From Dugong dugon (lineage: Eukaryota; Chordata; Mammalia; Sirenia; Dugongidae), in assembly GCA_030035585.1 (NCBI GenBank), contig CM057481.1:10193128-10257127 (forward strand): a stretch of DNA of 64,000 nt, read 5' to 3'. The translations under genes and the position numbers were made by a program. Below the pieces are notes generated by a model. It saw only the letters and a program-made list of their open reading frames with translations, ran no database searches and had not been told where the DNA came from. Positions 42,024-52,089 of the stretch are shown here, piece by piece (within the stretch, counting starts at the first letter, position 1; every line of letters begins with the position of its first letter).

Positions 42024-43617
42024 TATAATGCCGAGAGAATCCTTCAACTCGAGGCTTGAATTTTTTCTTCAGTTCCTTCAGCTAGAGAAATGTCGAGTGT
42101 GTTCTTCCCTTTTGATTTTCTAACTCCAAGTCTTTGCACATTTCACTGTAATAGTTTACTTTGTCTTCTGGAGCCGCCCTTTGAAATCTTCTGTTCAGCT
42201 CTTTTACTTCATCGTTTCTTCCATTCTCTTTAGCTACTCTACATTCAAGGGCAAGTTTCAGAGTCTCTTCTGATAATCCATTTTGATCTTTTCTTTCTTT
42301 CCTGTCTTTTTAATGGCCTTTTGCTTTCTTCATGTATGATGTCCTTGATGTCATCCCACAACTCATCTAGTCTTCGGTCATTAGTGTTCAGTGCATCAGA
42401 TCTATTCTTGAGATGGTCTCTCAATTCAGGTGGGATATACTCAAGGTCATACTTTGACTCTTGGGGACTTGTTTTAATTTTCTTCAGCTTCACTTTGAAC
42501 TTGCATATGAGCAATTGATGTTCTGTTCCGCAGTCAGCCTCTGGCCTTGTTATGATTGATGATATAGAGCTTCTCCATCTTGTATTTCCACAGATGTAGT
42601 TGATTTGATTCCTATGTATTCCATCTGGTGAGGTCCACATGTATAGTTACTGTTTATGTTGTTGAAAACAGATATTTCCAGTGAACAATGAAAGTTGGTC
42701 TTATAAAATTCTATCATGGGATCTCTGGCATCGTTTCTATCACCAAGGCTGTATTTTCCAACTACTGGTCCTTCTTCTTGGTTTCTAGCTTTTGCATTCC
42801 AATCACCAGTAATTATCAATGCATCTCAATTGCATGTTTGATCAATTTCAGACTGAAGAAGTTGGTAAAAATCTTCATTTTCTTTGTCTTTGGCCTTAGT
42901 GGTTGGTGCATAAATTTGAATAATAGTCGTATTAACTGGTCTTCCTTGTAGACGTATGGATATTATCCTACTACTGACCATGTTGTACTTCAGGATAGAT
43001 CTTGAGATGTTCTTTTCAACAATGAATGCAACACAGTTCCTCTTCAGTTGGTTATTCCTGGCATAGTAGGACATAAGATTGTCCGATTCAGAATGGCTAA
43101 TACCAGTCCATTTCACCTCACTAATGCCTAGGATATCTGTCTTCAAGTGTTCCATTTCATTTTTGACAACTTCCAATTTTCCTGGCTTCATACTTCATGC
43201 ATTCCACATTCCAATTATTAATGGATGTCTTCAGCTGTTTCTTTTCATTTTGAGTCATGCTACACCATCAAATGAACGTGCCAGAAGCTTTACTCCATCC
43301 ACGTCCTTAAGGCTGACTCTACTTGGAGGAGGCAACTCTTCCCGAGTGGTATTTTGAGTGCCTTCCAACCTGAGGGGCTCATCTTCTGGCACTGTACCAG
43401 ACAATGTTCCGCTGCTATTCATAAAGTTTTCACTAGCTGATTTTTTTAGAAGTAGATTGACAAGTCCTTCTTCCTAGTCTGTCTTAGTCTGGAAGCTCCA
43501 CTGAAACCTGTCTACCATGGGTGACCCTGCTGGTATTTGAAATACCAGTGACATAGTTTCCAGCATCACAACAACACACAAGCCACCACAGTATGACAGA
43601 CTGACAGACGTGGTGGA
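42024..43617 (-). mobile_element. RTE LINE copy keeping 5' UTR and endonuclease but lacking reverse transcriptase and 3' end
   Basis: Read on the minus strand it starts near 43617 with the 5' UTR (shared with the derivatives at 40657 and 58723), enters the AP-endonuclease-like domain at about 43191, passes through the linker, and stops abruptly near 42024. The reverse-transcriptase core and (AAC)n tail, seen in the 18631, 48562 and 54364 copies, are absent. LINE copies normally lose the 5' end, so loss of the 3' end points to a later deletion or rearrangement. Confidence 0.85.
42245..43191 (-). pseudogene. RTE endonuclease-linker pseudogene
   Basis: The apurinic-endonuclease-like domain nicks target DNA for RTE retrotransposition. 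Visible motifs in order: ISEVKWTG with the metal-binding Glu (residue 25 of the 43191 frame), QIYAPTT, then GDWNAK with catalytic Asp and Asn, then GTEHQLL where most family members have Ser-Asp-His. A TGA at 42826-42828 breaks the frame just before GDWNAK. A frameshift near 42640 moves the rest to another frame. The linker (residues following GTEH) is Lys/Arg-rich. Not functional. Confidence 0.88.
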
Positions 43618-43888
43618 CACACAAATTACAGATGCACAAATACTGTTCTGTGGCTTGTTTGTCTCACTCAGTGGTACATATGAACATTGTTCCTTGTTCG
43701 TACACACACCTGGATCTTATTATTTTTAATGTCTACATAGTATTGGGTTGTTTGACTAGGACATAACTTTATTTAACCAATCTGCTTTCAGTTTTTCTTA
43801 CTGTAAACATCAGCTTTTTACAATAATGATAGCTACGTTCTACTTCATACCCAGTGCTGTATGAAGCATGTTTTATGTTACATCTTTT

Positions 43889-44164
43889 TTTTTTAAATTG
43901 AGGTAAAATTCACATAACATAAAATTAACCATTTTAAAGTGTAGGATTCAGTAGCATCACAGCATTGTGCACCATTACCTCTATCTAGTTCCAAAACATT
44001 TCCATTGAACCAGAGGGAAGCCCCATACCCATGGATCAGTCACTTCCCTTCTTTCCCCCACCCCTGCCGCAGACCCTGGCAACTACTAATTGGCTTTCTA
44101 TTTCTATGCATTTATTTATTCTGAGTAGTTTATAGAAATGGAAACGTACAATATATGGCCTTTT
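43889..44164 (-). repeat. L1M 3' UTR fragment, antisense
   Basis: AATTGAGGTAAAATTCACAT, ATTTTAAAGTGTAGGATTC, CCTGGCAACTACTAATTGGC and ACAATATATGGCCTTTTGT are classic antisense L1M landmarks. Confidence 0.85.
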
Positions 44165-44320
44165 GTACAACATCTCTTTTAACCCTCACAAACCCTGAGA
44201 GGTAAGACCCAGGGAGGGTTAGTGACTTGCCAGGGCTTCCCAGAGGTACTGCCCTGCAGGACCAGAGCTTGAGCCCCATTCTCTCCGTTGTGAAGCCTCG
44301 TGCTGACCCGCTACCCCACA
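44165..44320 (-). repeat. MIR SINE fragment, antisense
   Basis: TTTTAACCCTCACAAACCCT, GAGGTAAGACC and TTAGTGACTTGCCAGGG follow antisense MIR order. Confidence 0.55.
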
Positions 44321-44457
44321 CTCTCTCCCTACGGTCTGTAGACTCTTTGTTCTACCAGTGTTCACTCCTTTCTTAGCCTTTTTACTTCAGCATCATGACT
44401 AGGCAACTGCTTATTTTCCTCTTTCTCATTGTAGAGTAGGAAGCTCTAACACTGTGA

Positions 44458-44645
44458 TTCTCACATTTTAACGTGCACCAGAATCACCTGGAGGACTTGT
44501 TAAAGCACAGCTTGCTGGACCCGCCCGCAGAGCTTCTGATTCAGTAGGTTGGGGATGAGAGCCTAGAGTTTACGTCTCTAACAAGTTCCCGTTCCCGGTG
44601 ATACTGAAGCTGCTAGTCCGAGGACCACGCTTTGGGAGCGTCTGC
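44458..44645 (+). repeat. MER5A (hAT-Charlie DNA transposon)
   Basis: A near full-length non-autonomous element: TGATTCTCACATTTTAACGT, CACCAGAATCACCTGGAGGA, CTTCTGATTCAGTAGGTT, CTAACAAGTTCCCG and GGACCACGCTTTGGGAGC. No coding capacity. Confidence 0.85.
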
Positions 44646-44839
44646 TCTGGTGGAGAGGACGCAGAGCTGTTTCATGACCCTACATCACGGTCAGGATGCT
44701 TGTGATAGCACTCGAGAATATCAGAACATTGGATGGTTATCCAGTTTGGCAGACGTGTGGGTGTGGTATACACTGAAGTCTCCTGAAGTATGACCTATGT
44801 TAGCATTTGCTTTTCCAAACGTGTTAAAAAAGAAACTGA

Positions 44840-45204
44840 ACGTGTGGTAAGACTGTAAATGTGCACATCCAGTGACCCTGCCTTGTAAACACAAGTTTGA
44901 GCCTTAGACGGTCTGAGGAGTGCAGGAGGAGGCAGGGACAGGGCAGTGAAGTACAGCATTTTCTATAGCCACGGGGGAAAAGCAAGAAAAATTCTAAATA
45001 TCCCTACATAGGAGAACAGATAAATAAAATACGGTGTAATCATAGTAGCGAAGGTAGATGCAGTGAAGGTCTGAGCTAGATCTATATAAAACAACATGGG
45101 GGGAGTCTAAAAACTGCTAAGTGGAGAAAATAGATTTACACTCACAAAACAATACTACATGCTATTTGTGGATGCCTGGAATCAATGTGTAGGTAAAAAT
45201 GATA
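44840..45204 (+). repeat. Older L1M 3' region, left part
   Basis: ACATAGGAGAACAGATAAAT and the following ATACGGTGTAATCATAG precede a younger L1 insertion at 45205. The same old element resumes at 46244. Confidence 0.6.
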
Positions 45205-46236
45205 GTCTCCAAAGAAGATATACAGATGGTCAATAAGAACATGAAAAAATGCTCAGTATCGTTAATTATTAGGGAAATGCAAATCAAAACCACAATGACA
45301 TACTACTTCACACCTGCTATTGTTGGTTAGTTGCCATCCAGTTAATTCCAACTCATGGCAACGCCACTCATGCAGAGTAGAACTGCTCCATAGGGTTTTC
45401 AAGGCTGTGACCTTTTGGAAGCAGATCACCAAGCTTATCTTCTGAGGCACCTCTGAGTGGGTTCGAACCACCAACCTTTCAACTAATAGTGGAGGACTTA
45501 ACCATCTGCGCTACCTAGGGACTCTCATACCCACTAGGATGGCTATGATGAAAAACAGAAAATAAGTTTTGGCAAAGGATGTGGAGAAATTGTAACCCTC
45601 GTCCATTGCTGGTGGGAATGTAAAATGGTGCAGCCACTGTGGAAAACAGTTTGTTGATTCCTCAAAAAGTTGAACATAAAGTTACCATATGACCCGGCCA
45701 TTCTAGCCCTAGGTATATGCCCAAGAGAACTGAAAACATATGTCCGTGTAAAAACTTGCACATAAATGTTTGTAGCAGCATTATTCATAAGAGGCCAAAA
45801 AGTTGAAGTAACCCAAATTTCCATCAACCGATGAATGGATAAACAAAATGTGGCATAGCCATACAATGGAATAGTATTCAGCCCTAAAAAGGAATGAAAT
45901 ACTGATACATGCTACAACATGGATGACCCCAAAATCATCATACTAACTGAAAGAAACCAGACACAAATATGATTCTATTTATACAAAATGCCCAGCATGG
46001 GCAAATCCATAGAGACAGCAAGTAGATTAGTGGTTGCCAGAGGCTGGGGGAAGGGGAAATTGGCAGGCATGGGGTTTCTTTTTGGGTCACTGGAAATGTT
46101 CTGGAATTAGATAATTTGATGGTTGCAGAGCACAGTGTGAATATACTAAACACCACTGAATTGTACACTTTAAAATGGTTAAAATTGTGAGTTTTATGTC
46201 GTGTGAATTTTATCTCAGTAAAAAAAAATTTTTTTT
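45205..46236 (+). repeat. L1MA/MB-type 3' end inserted into an older L1M
   Basis: GAAATGCAAATCAAAACCAC, CATTGCTGGTGGGAATGTAA, TTTGTAGCAGCATTATTCAT, AATGGAATAGTATTCAGCCC and GTGGTTGCCAGAGGCTGGGG mark the ORF2 end and 3' UTR. A 7-bp duplication AATGATA at 45198-45204 and 46237-46243 brackets it. It is itself broken by an AfroSINE. Confidence 0.85.
45320..45527 (-). mobile_element. AfroSINE, RTE-bodied type, within the L1 at 45205
   Basis: TAGTTGCCATCCAGTTAATT, GCAGAGTAGAACTGCTCCAT, AGGCACCTCTGAGTGGGTTC and CATCTGCGCTACCTAGGGAC. Flanks (TCACACCTGCT and TCATACCCACT) are a diverged duplication. Confidence 0.88.
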
Positions 46237-46243
46237 AATGATA

Positions 46244-46480
46244 AATGGAATGGTAGGATATATACCAAATCCATAATAATAGTTGCCACAGGGGTGGCTA
46301 GAGGTGGTGGGATAAGGAGATGTTAGCTATACTGGGTATGTTTTATTTCTTTTATGTATTTAAAAAAAAGGACTGTCAGCAAATTTGACAAAATGTTGAG
46401 TTGTTACTTCTAGGTGGTGGGAATGGCGGTGTCTATTATATTACCCCATAGCATTTTGCTATGATTTTTGAAATTTCTCA
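46244..46480 (+). repeat. Older L1M 3' region, right part
   Basis: Resumes with TGGAATGGTAGGATATATAC, ACAGGGGTGGCTAGAGG and TGGGTATGTTTTATTTCTTT. Confidence 0.6.
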
Positions 46481-46639
46481 AAAAAATTCCACCAGATGCA
46501 CAAGGCCCAGATGCAGCTGAGATGACAGGGGCGTGGGCTCAGGATGAGAAGGGCTGCACCCTCACCCAGCTCAGCCCTCTGCCCGCCTCCTGAGGTTCTA
46601 CCTGATCCCAGACCCACTAGTTTCTGCTCTTTCCAGGCT

Positions 46640-46915
46640 CCTTTTTTTTTTTTTAAATAATTCGTTTTTTGTTGAAAACATTCACAGCAAAACATACAGC
46701 AATTTAACAATTTCTACACGTACAATTCATGACATTGATTACATTCTTCAAGTTGTTCAACCCATCTTGCCCCTCTTTTCTGAATTGTTCCTCCCCCATT
46801 AACATAAACTCTCTGCCCCCAACCTTTCCATTTGCCATTGTCAGTTTGATCCTGTGTAGACAGTGCTTTAAAAGCCGCTGGCCTCTCTTGGCCAAAGTCA
46901 TCATTACTCTCCTGA
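46640..46915 (-). repeat. Afrotherian L1 3' UTR, antisense
   Basis: Begins with a T-run, then ATTCACAGCAAAACATACAG, GACATTGATTACATTCTTCA and CTCCCCCATTAACATAAACT. Same subfamily as the middle part of 57690-58195. Confidence 0.7.
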
Positions 46916-47285
46916 TTCAGCAGGAATGTCAAGGTCCTCGATCCCCCAGTGACTCACTGCCAGACTTTTTTCCTCCTGACTCCTCCTTCAGCCTGGACAC
47001 AAATCCCCCTGCCTGCTAGAGAACCCCTGCCGCCAGCTCACCCAAAGGCCACTGCAGTTAGGGCCAGGAAGAACCAGGAGAGCCTGCTGCTGCATCTGTG
47101 GTACACTGACTGGGTAATGTGGAATGGCAGAAAACACCTTGCCCTTTCTTCATGTGTGAACTATTGCTTCTGAATAGATGGACCTGTACTCTGGGGGAGG
47201 GATCTTCAGCTCTGATTACCAGACTTGTAGTAACTGAGTGACGGGTGAAAACCACATCGCCTTGCACAGCAGTCTAGAGCCGTGT
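46916..47285. other. Repeat-poor stretch, no gene seen
   Basis: No confident repeat or exon. Confidence 0.4.
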
Positions 47286-47706
47286 CAGCAAACTACAGCC
47301 AAGTCTGGCCCACCATCTATTTTTATAGCTTTAGTGGAACACAACCACACTGTTTTGTTTACTTATTGTCTGTGGCTGCTTTGCACTGCCAATGGCTGAG
47401 TTGAGTATTTGCAGCAGAGACCACGTGGCCTGCAAAAACCAAACCAAATCAGTTGTCTTCAAGTCGATTCCAACTCATGATGACCCCATGCGTGCAGAGT
47501 AGAACTGCTCCATAGGGTTTTCAAGGCTGTGACCTTTCAGAAGCAGATCACCAGGCCTGTCTTCTGAGGCACATCGGAGTGTGTTTGAACCACCAGCCTT
47601 TCAGTTAGTAGTCAAGCGCTTAACCGTTTGCACCATCCAGGGACTTCTACATGGCCTGCGAAGCCTAAAATCCTTATTCTCAGCCCTTTACAGAGGAAGT
47701 TTGCCA
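47286..47706 (+). repeat. hAT-type DNA transposon fossil split by an AfroSINE
   Basis: Left part: GTCAGCAAACTACAGCC, TAGTGGAACACAACCACACT, TGTCTGTGGCTGCTTTGCAC, AGCAGAGACCACGTGGCCTG. It resumes at 47649 with TGGCCTGCGAAGCCTAAAAT and ends GGAAGTTTGCCAACGC. The ends are a short inverted repeat (TCAGCAAACTA / TTGGCAAACTT). The eutherian family is well known in general form, but I am not certain of the exact name. Confidence 0.7.
47434..47648 (-). mobile_element. AfroSINE, RTE-bodied type, TSD AC(G/A)TGGCCTGC
   Basis: Duplication at 47423-47433 and 47649-47659 (10 of 11). Body CAGTTGTCTTCAAGTCGATT, TTTTCAAGGCTGTGACCTTT, TTTGCACCATCCAGGGAC. Confidence 0.92.
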
Positions 47707-47866
47707 ACGCTTGGTCTAGTGGTTAAGCTTGTGGGCTTCTGACTGCACATCCCTTGGGAGGGAGTTAAGAGATGTGGAAGATCTGCCATTTATCTTCTTT
47801 TAGAGTAAAAGTGACACTGAAATGCCAAGAAATGAGAAGTCAGAGTCACAGAGCCAGTTACTGCAA

Positions 47867-47960
47867 GGGGGTTAAGAGCATGGACTCTGGAGTTAAATGC
47901 TACTCACCAGCCAGATGGCCTTGGGTGAGTCACAGAGGCTTATAAGGTCTGCCTCCTCAT
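47867..47960 (+). repeat. MIR SINE 5' fragment
   Basis: GGTTAAGAGCATGGACTCTG followed by GATGGCCTTGGGTGAGTCAC. Confidence 0.7.
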
Positions 47961-48009
47961 TCTTAAATCACTGCTCTTGAGAAGAGGAAATGAGGTAACT
48001 TAGTTATTT

Positions 48010-48548
48010 CATCAGTAAATATTGACTGGGCTCCATTCTGCACTTCTTGATGTGCTGATGATAAAACAGTGGACATGTGGGACAAGATCTGTGCTTCACA
48101 GACCTTGTAGCCTAGATGGAAAGACAGTAAATAATGTAAATCAACAAAGACACTATCTTGTCTTGAGGTGGCCGGTGGGGAGGGGAGTACAGGAAGAGAC
48201 ACTGAGGAGGCGGGAGATTTACTATAGCTGGGAGGTCAGGAAGGTACCTCTGAGGAGGGTCATTGAGCTGATGCCTCAGTGACAAGAAGGAGCCCACCCT
48301 GTAAAGATTTGGGGGTACAGGAACCAGCCAGTACAAACATCTTGGCCTGGGAACAAGGCTGACACGGTCAGGAGGGAAAGGAGGCTGTGCTGGAGCACAG
48401 TTGGTGAGGAAGAGAGAAGCAGGACATGAGATCCAGGAGGTGGATAGGGCCAGGTGCTGTGTGGCCTCCTTGGTCATGACAGGGCATTGGGATTTCACTC
48501 TAAGTTCAGCAGGAAGGCACTGGAGGATCTAGGCAAGCGTGAGAGTGC
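48010..48548 (-). repeat. L2 LINE, antisense, part 1 (outer layer of a three-level nest)
   Basis: CAGTGGACATGTGGGACAAG, GGAAGGTACCTCTGAGGAGG, ACAAGAAGGAGCCCACCCTG, ATAGGGCCAGGTGCTGTGTG and GCAGGAAGGCACTGGAGG follow antisense L2. It resumes at 49548 after the RTE insertion. Confidence 0.75.
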
Positions 48549-48579
48549 CACAGTAGGGGTTGTTGTTGTTGTTAGGTGC

Positions 48580-49061
48580 TGTCTTGGTTTGAATTATGTC
48601 TCCCAAAAATGTGTGTATCAGTTTGGCTAGGCCATGATTCCTGGTACTGGGTGATTTTCCTGTATGTTATAAACCTGCCTCTATGGTGTTAATGAGGGAG
48701 GATGGGTGGCAGTTGTGTTACTAAGGCAGGACTGGAGCTACAAGACTGGATTGTGTCTGAGGCAATCTCTTGAGATATAAAAGACAGAAGTGAGCAGTGA
48801 AGCAGGGGGACCTCATACCATCAAGAAAGCAGTGCCAGGAGCAGAGCGCGTCCTTTGGACTGGGGTCCCTGCGCTGAGAAGCTCCTAGTCCAGGGGAACA
48901 CCGAATAGAAGAAGGCCGACAGAGAGAAAAAGCCTTCCCCTGGAGCTGACGCCCTGAATTTGGACTTCTAGCCTACTTTGACTGTGAGGAAATAAACTTC
49001 TCTTCGTTAAAACTGTCCACTTGTGGTATTTCTGTTATAGCAGCACTAGATGACTAAGACA
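48580..49061 (+). mobile_element. MaLR-like solo LTR, exact TSD GGTGC, innermost layer
   Basis: TGTCTTGG...ACTAAGACA with exact 5-bp duplication GGTGC at 48575-48579 and 49062-49066. A canonical TATA box TATAAAAG lies at 48776-48783 and a poly-A signal AATAAA at 48991-48996, in correct order for an LTR promoter and terminator. The 3' end GGTATTTCTGTTATAGCAGC resembles MaLR. It is a solo LTR, with no internal retroviral genes present. Confidence 0.88.
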
Positions 49062-49066
49062 GGTGC

Positions 49067-49406
49067 CGTGGAGTTGGTTCCGACTCAGCAATCCTGCGTA
49101 CAACAGAACGAAATACTGCCCAGTCCTGCTCCATCCTCCAGTCATGGTTATGCTTGAGCCCATTGTTGCAGCCACTGTGTCAGTCCATCTCATTGAGGGT
49201 CTTCCTCTTTTTCGCTTACTCTCTACTTTACCAAGCACGATGTCCTCCTCCAGGGACTGGTACCTCCTATAACATGTCCAATGTATATGAGACAAAGTCT
49301 CACCATCCTTGCTTGTAAGGAGCATTCTGACTGTACTTCTTCTAAGACAGATTTGTTCGTTCTTCTGGCAGTCCACGGTATATTCAGTATTCTTTGCCAA
49401 CGCCAT
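49067..49406 (-). pseudogene. RTE reverse-transcriptase C-terminal remnant
   Basis: Encodes CQKNEQICLRRST, then SLEEDIVLGKVESKRKRGRP and MRWTDTVAATMGSSI, the RTE C-terminus. The open frame runs on into the LTR at its end, which is chance. No catalytic core. Confidence 0.8.
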
Positions 49407-49547
49407 AATTCAAAGGCATCAATTCTTCTTCAGTCTTCCTTATTCATTGTCCAGCTTTCGCACGCGTATGAGGCTATTGAAAACGTCATGGCTTGGGTCA
49501 GGTGCACTTTAGTCCTCAGAGTGATGACGTCTATCACAGTTGGAGTT

Positions 49548-49760
49548 AACTATTCAAGAGATCCTCCGGCTGCCGTTAGACAGTGAGATTGTATAAGGCA
49601 AGGTTTGCAGTAGGGAAACCAGGGAGCAGGCCATCGCCCTCGTCCAGGTAAAAGACAATGGCAGCTTGTGCTGAGGTGGTGGCAGGGAAGGTGGAGAGAC
49701 ATAGATGGATGAGATCAAACTGACGGTATCTGCTGAGAGATTAGATTTAAATGATAACGT
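49548..49760 (-). repeat. L2 LINE, antisense, part 2
   Basis: AGAGATCCTCCGGCTGCCGT, AGGGAAACCAGGGAGCAGGC and AGGTGGTGGCAGGGAAGGTG continue the L2 of 48010-48548. Confidence 0.75.
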
Positions 49761-49798
49761 ATGGGAAATGCTTAGCACAGGGCCGAGGACATAAATCA

Positions 49799-50032
49799 TT
49801 GTCACTACCGGCACCACCGTCATCACCGCTGCCATCACCTCTGCAACCACCACAGTCATCACCAGCACCACCACCATCATCACTGCCAACACCACCATCA
49901 CCATTAAAACCACCACCAGACCACCACCATCATCACTGCCACCACCATCACCACTAAAACCAGCACCACCATCACCATCAGCAACATGACCATCTTCTTC
50001 ACCACTATCATCACCACCACCATCATTGTCAC
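49799..50032. repeat. (CAC/CAT)n trinucleotide tract
   Basis: About 230 bp of imperfect CAC, CAT, CAA and CTG/CCA triplets. Open frames encoding poly-His/Pro/Ser (plus strand) or poly-Val/Met (minus) are by-products. Confidence 0.9.
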
Positions 50033-50041
50033 CTTGAGAGA

Positions 50042-50275
50042 CATTATAGCACTGTGGCTAATGGTACAGACTGAAGCCACACTACTTGGGTTCAAACCCC
50101 AGCTCTGCCACTTACAAGCTTTGTGACTGTGAGCAAATCACATGTCCCTTCTGTGTCTTGGCTACCTCTGCTTTTAAGTGAGGGTGATGATAGAACCTTC
50201 CTTAAAGGACGTTGGGAAGTACTATAACATGCTCAGCAGATAGGAAACATCTAACACATGTCTGTTGCTGTTACT
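50042..50275 (+). repeat. MIR SINE, near full length
   Basis: TGGGTTCAAACCCCAGCTCT, GCCACTTACAAGCTTTGTGA, and TTCTGTGTCTTGGCTACC follow MIR order. Confidence 0.82.
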
Positions 50276-50518
50276 TGGAGTCTGGTGTATGGTCTTATAC
50301 TTGGTGGACATTTGTGAATGTTTTTGACTATACTCTTTGGAGGATGTAAACAAATCCCTATATATGTAGCCCATTGATGACAAGTTTCAGCTAGACAGCA
50401 CAACCCACTGTTTGTTAGAGCAGGTGTTTAAATCAGTGTTCCAAAGATTTAAAGGCAACCAAAGTATGTATTACGATTTTCACAGACAACAGTATCGAGG
50501 CTCTTTGTCTGTTTTGAA

Positions 50519-50723
50519 GGAGCCCTGGTGGTGCAGTGGTTAAAGTGCTCAGCTGCTGACTGAAGGGTCAGGAGTTCGAACCCACCAGCCATTCCATGGG
50601 AGAAAGATGTGGCAGTCTGCTTCCGTAAAGGTTACAGCCTTGGAAACCCTATGGGGCAGTTCTACTCTGTCCTGTAGGGTCACTATGAGTTGGAAATGAC
50701 TTGTCGGCAATGGGTGTGGGTGC
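50519..50723 (+). mobile_element. AfroSINE, long form, exact TSD CTGTTTTGAA
   Basis: GGAGCCCTGGTGGTGCAGTG head with A box, GGAGTTCGAACCCACCAGCC B box, GAGAAAGATGTGGCAGTCTG long-form insert. Exact 10-bp duplication at 50509-50518 and 50724-50733. Confidence 0.94.
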
Positions 50724-50734
50724 CTGTTTTGAAA

Positions 50735-51420
50735 AACTGTGTCTGGGTAGGGCTGGCAGGCTTGTCAATTGGAAGGCTTACCTCTTAAAGGGAGACTGGG
50801 TAAGGACATTTCATTTCTCCATCTTAGGTAGACCCTTGTTTCAGCTGGAGGGTCCTAGGTGTAGCCAGTGCTCCCTGACTTTTCCAGCGAGGGCCTTTGA
50901 ACAGCTTGGAACAAATGTGGGAATGTCATTGCCCAGTCATGCTTTGAACAGGTGGGCTGCTCAGTCCAGGTGACCAGCTTCCAGGAGGTGAGAAAAGGTC
51001 TCTGACTGTCCACTCATCTGGAGCCCAGCAGCTTGAGTGAGAGTCCATGCTCACTGCCACAGATGTGTCCTCCATGGCCCTAGGCAGATGGCAATTATAC
51101 CATACAAAAGTTGGTCCCAAAGAAACAGTGGTGTGGGACTGCCTCCACCCACAACCACAGAAGGGACCTTTTGAACCTTTCTGTCTTCTGAGTAACAACG
51201 ATGAAAACACATAGTAAGCATCTGCTGAAAGCTGGTAAGGGCCTTCCCCCTCTCACTCAGAAACAAGCTGCCAGAGGTGGCAGATTTTTACTCCTGGGCC
51301 AGAGTCAGCTCTTATACCTGAGGGCTGGGTATAACTTGTAGGACTTCAGGGGCTCTGGATATCTTTTCCTGCTACTGTTTAGTTGGACAAGTTGTTTCTT
51401 AGCTTTTAAATTAGAAACAG
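50735..51420. other. Repeat-poor stretch, no gene seen
   Basis: Open frames up to 94 codons on either strand show no family resemblance. Confidence 0.4.
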
Positions 51421-51424
51421 GATG

Positions 51425-51640
51425 GCATAGCCAAACGAACACCCAGCTTTTGGAGCCAGATAGAGCTGAAGTTGAATCTCACCGTTACCACTTAGTAGCT
51501 GACAGCTTAAGCAAATCATTTAACCCCTCTGAGTCCCAGTTCCTCATCTGTAAAATGGGAATAGTAAAACTTATATTCATGATTGTTGTATATACAGCCA
51601 CATATGGAAGTTGGTAAAAAAGTAGGGCCTCATTAAGTTA
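51425..51640 (+). repeat. MIR SINE
   Basis: TTGGAGCCAGATAGAGCTGA, ACCACTTAGTAGCTGACAGC, CAGTTCCTCATCTGTAAAAT. Confidence 0.82.
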
Positions 51641-51754
51641 TAAGTGTATGTGTTTGTGACAGTTTACATGGATGCTTGCATTCTGAGTATCTGCAAGGTC
51701 TGGAGGTTATGTTCTTCATTTTCAAATCTCTACCTGAATATGTCCTAATGGCAG

Positions 51755-51990
51755 ACATCTATTGAGTGCTTACTATGTGACGGGCGGTTGCTAAGCACGT
51801 TCACATACCCTTCATTCTCACAAGGGCCCTGCAGGTGGATACTACTGCAGTCTCCATCTTACAGAAGACAAAAGTGAGGCTCAGGCAGGTGAGGCACCTT
51901 GCCCAAGTCACAAACTATAAAGTGGCAGAGCTGAGATTCAAACCTGGACCACCGAGTCTGTGCCTTTAGCACGCTGCTAGCCCTTAAAAT
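51755..51990 (-). repeat. MIR SINE, antisense, well preserved
   Basis: TTGAGTGCTTACTATGTGAC, TTGCCCAAGTCACAAACTAT, AAGTGGCAGAGCTGAGATTC. Confidence 0.85.
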
Positions 51991-52089
51991 GCTCATGCAA
52001 AACAATTGCCTTTGGTCCTTGTACAGTGTTTTAAACTAATCAAATACACAGTCATACAGAGATGGTGTAGGGCCTTTGCTTCTTCATTT

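Larger units (their letters stand above)
48562..49534 (-). mobile_element. RTE LINE 3' end inserted in L2, itself split by an LTR
   Basis: Bracketed by CACAGTAGGGGTT (48549-48561) and CACAGTTGGAGTT (49535-49547), 11 of 13 identical. The left end has the (GTT)n run and GGTGC, the right part resumes CGTGGAGTTGGTTCCGACTC after the LTR. Its removal rejoins the L2. Confidence 0.85.

Noticed and set aside
48112..48498. 128-codon minus-strand proline-rich frame
   Set aside because: Falls in an antisense L2 fossil (the L2 sense strand) but without RT motifs in frame.
48580..49061. LTR as an active promoter for a neighbouring gene
   Set aside because: TATA and poly-A signals are visible, but no downstream exon or transcript can be shown from sequence.
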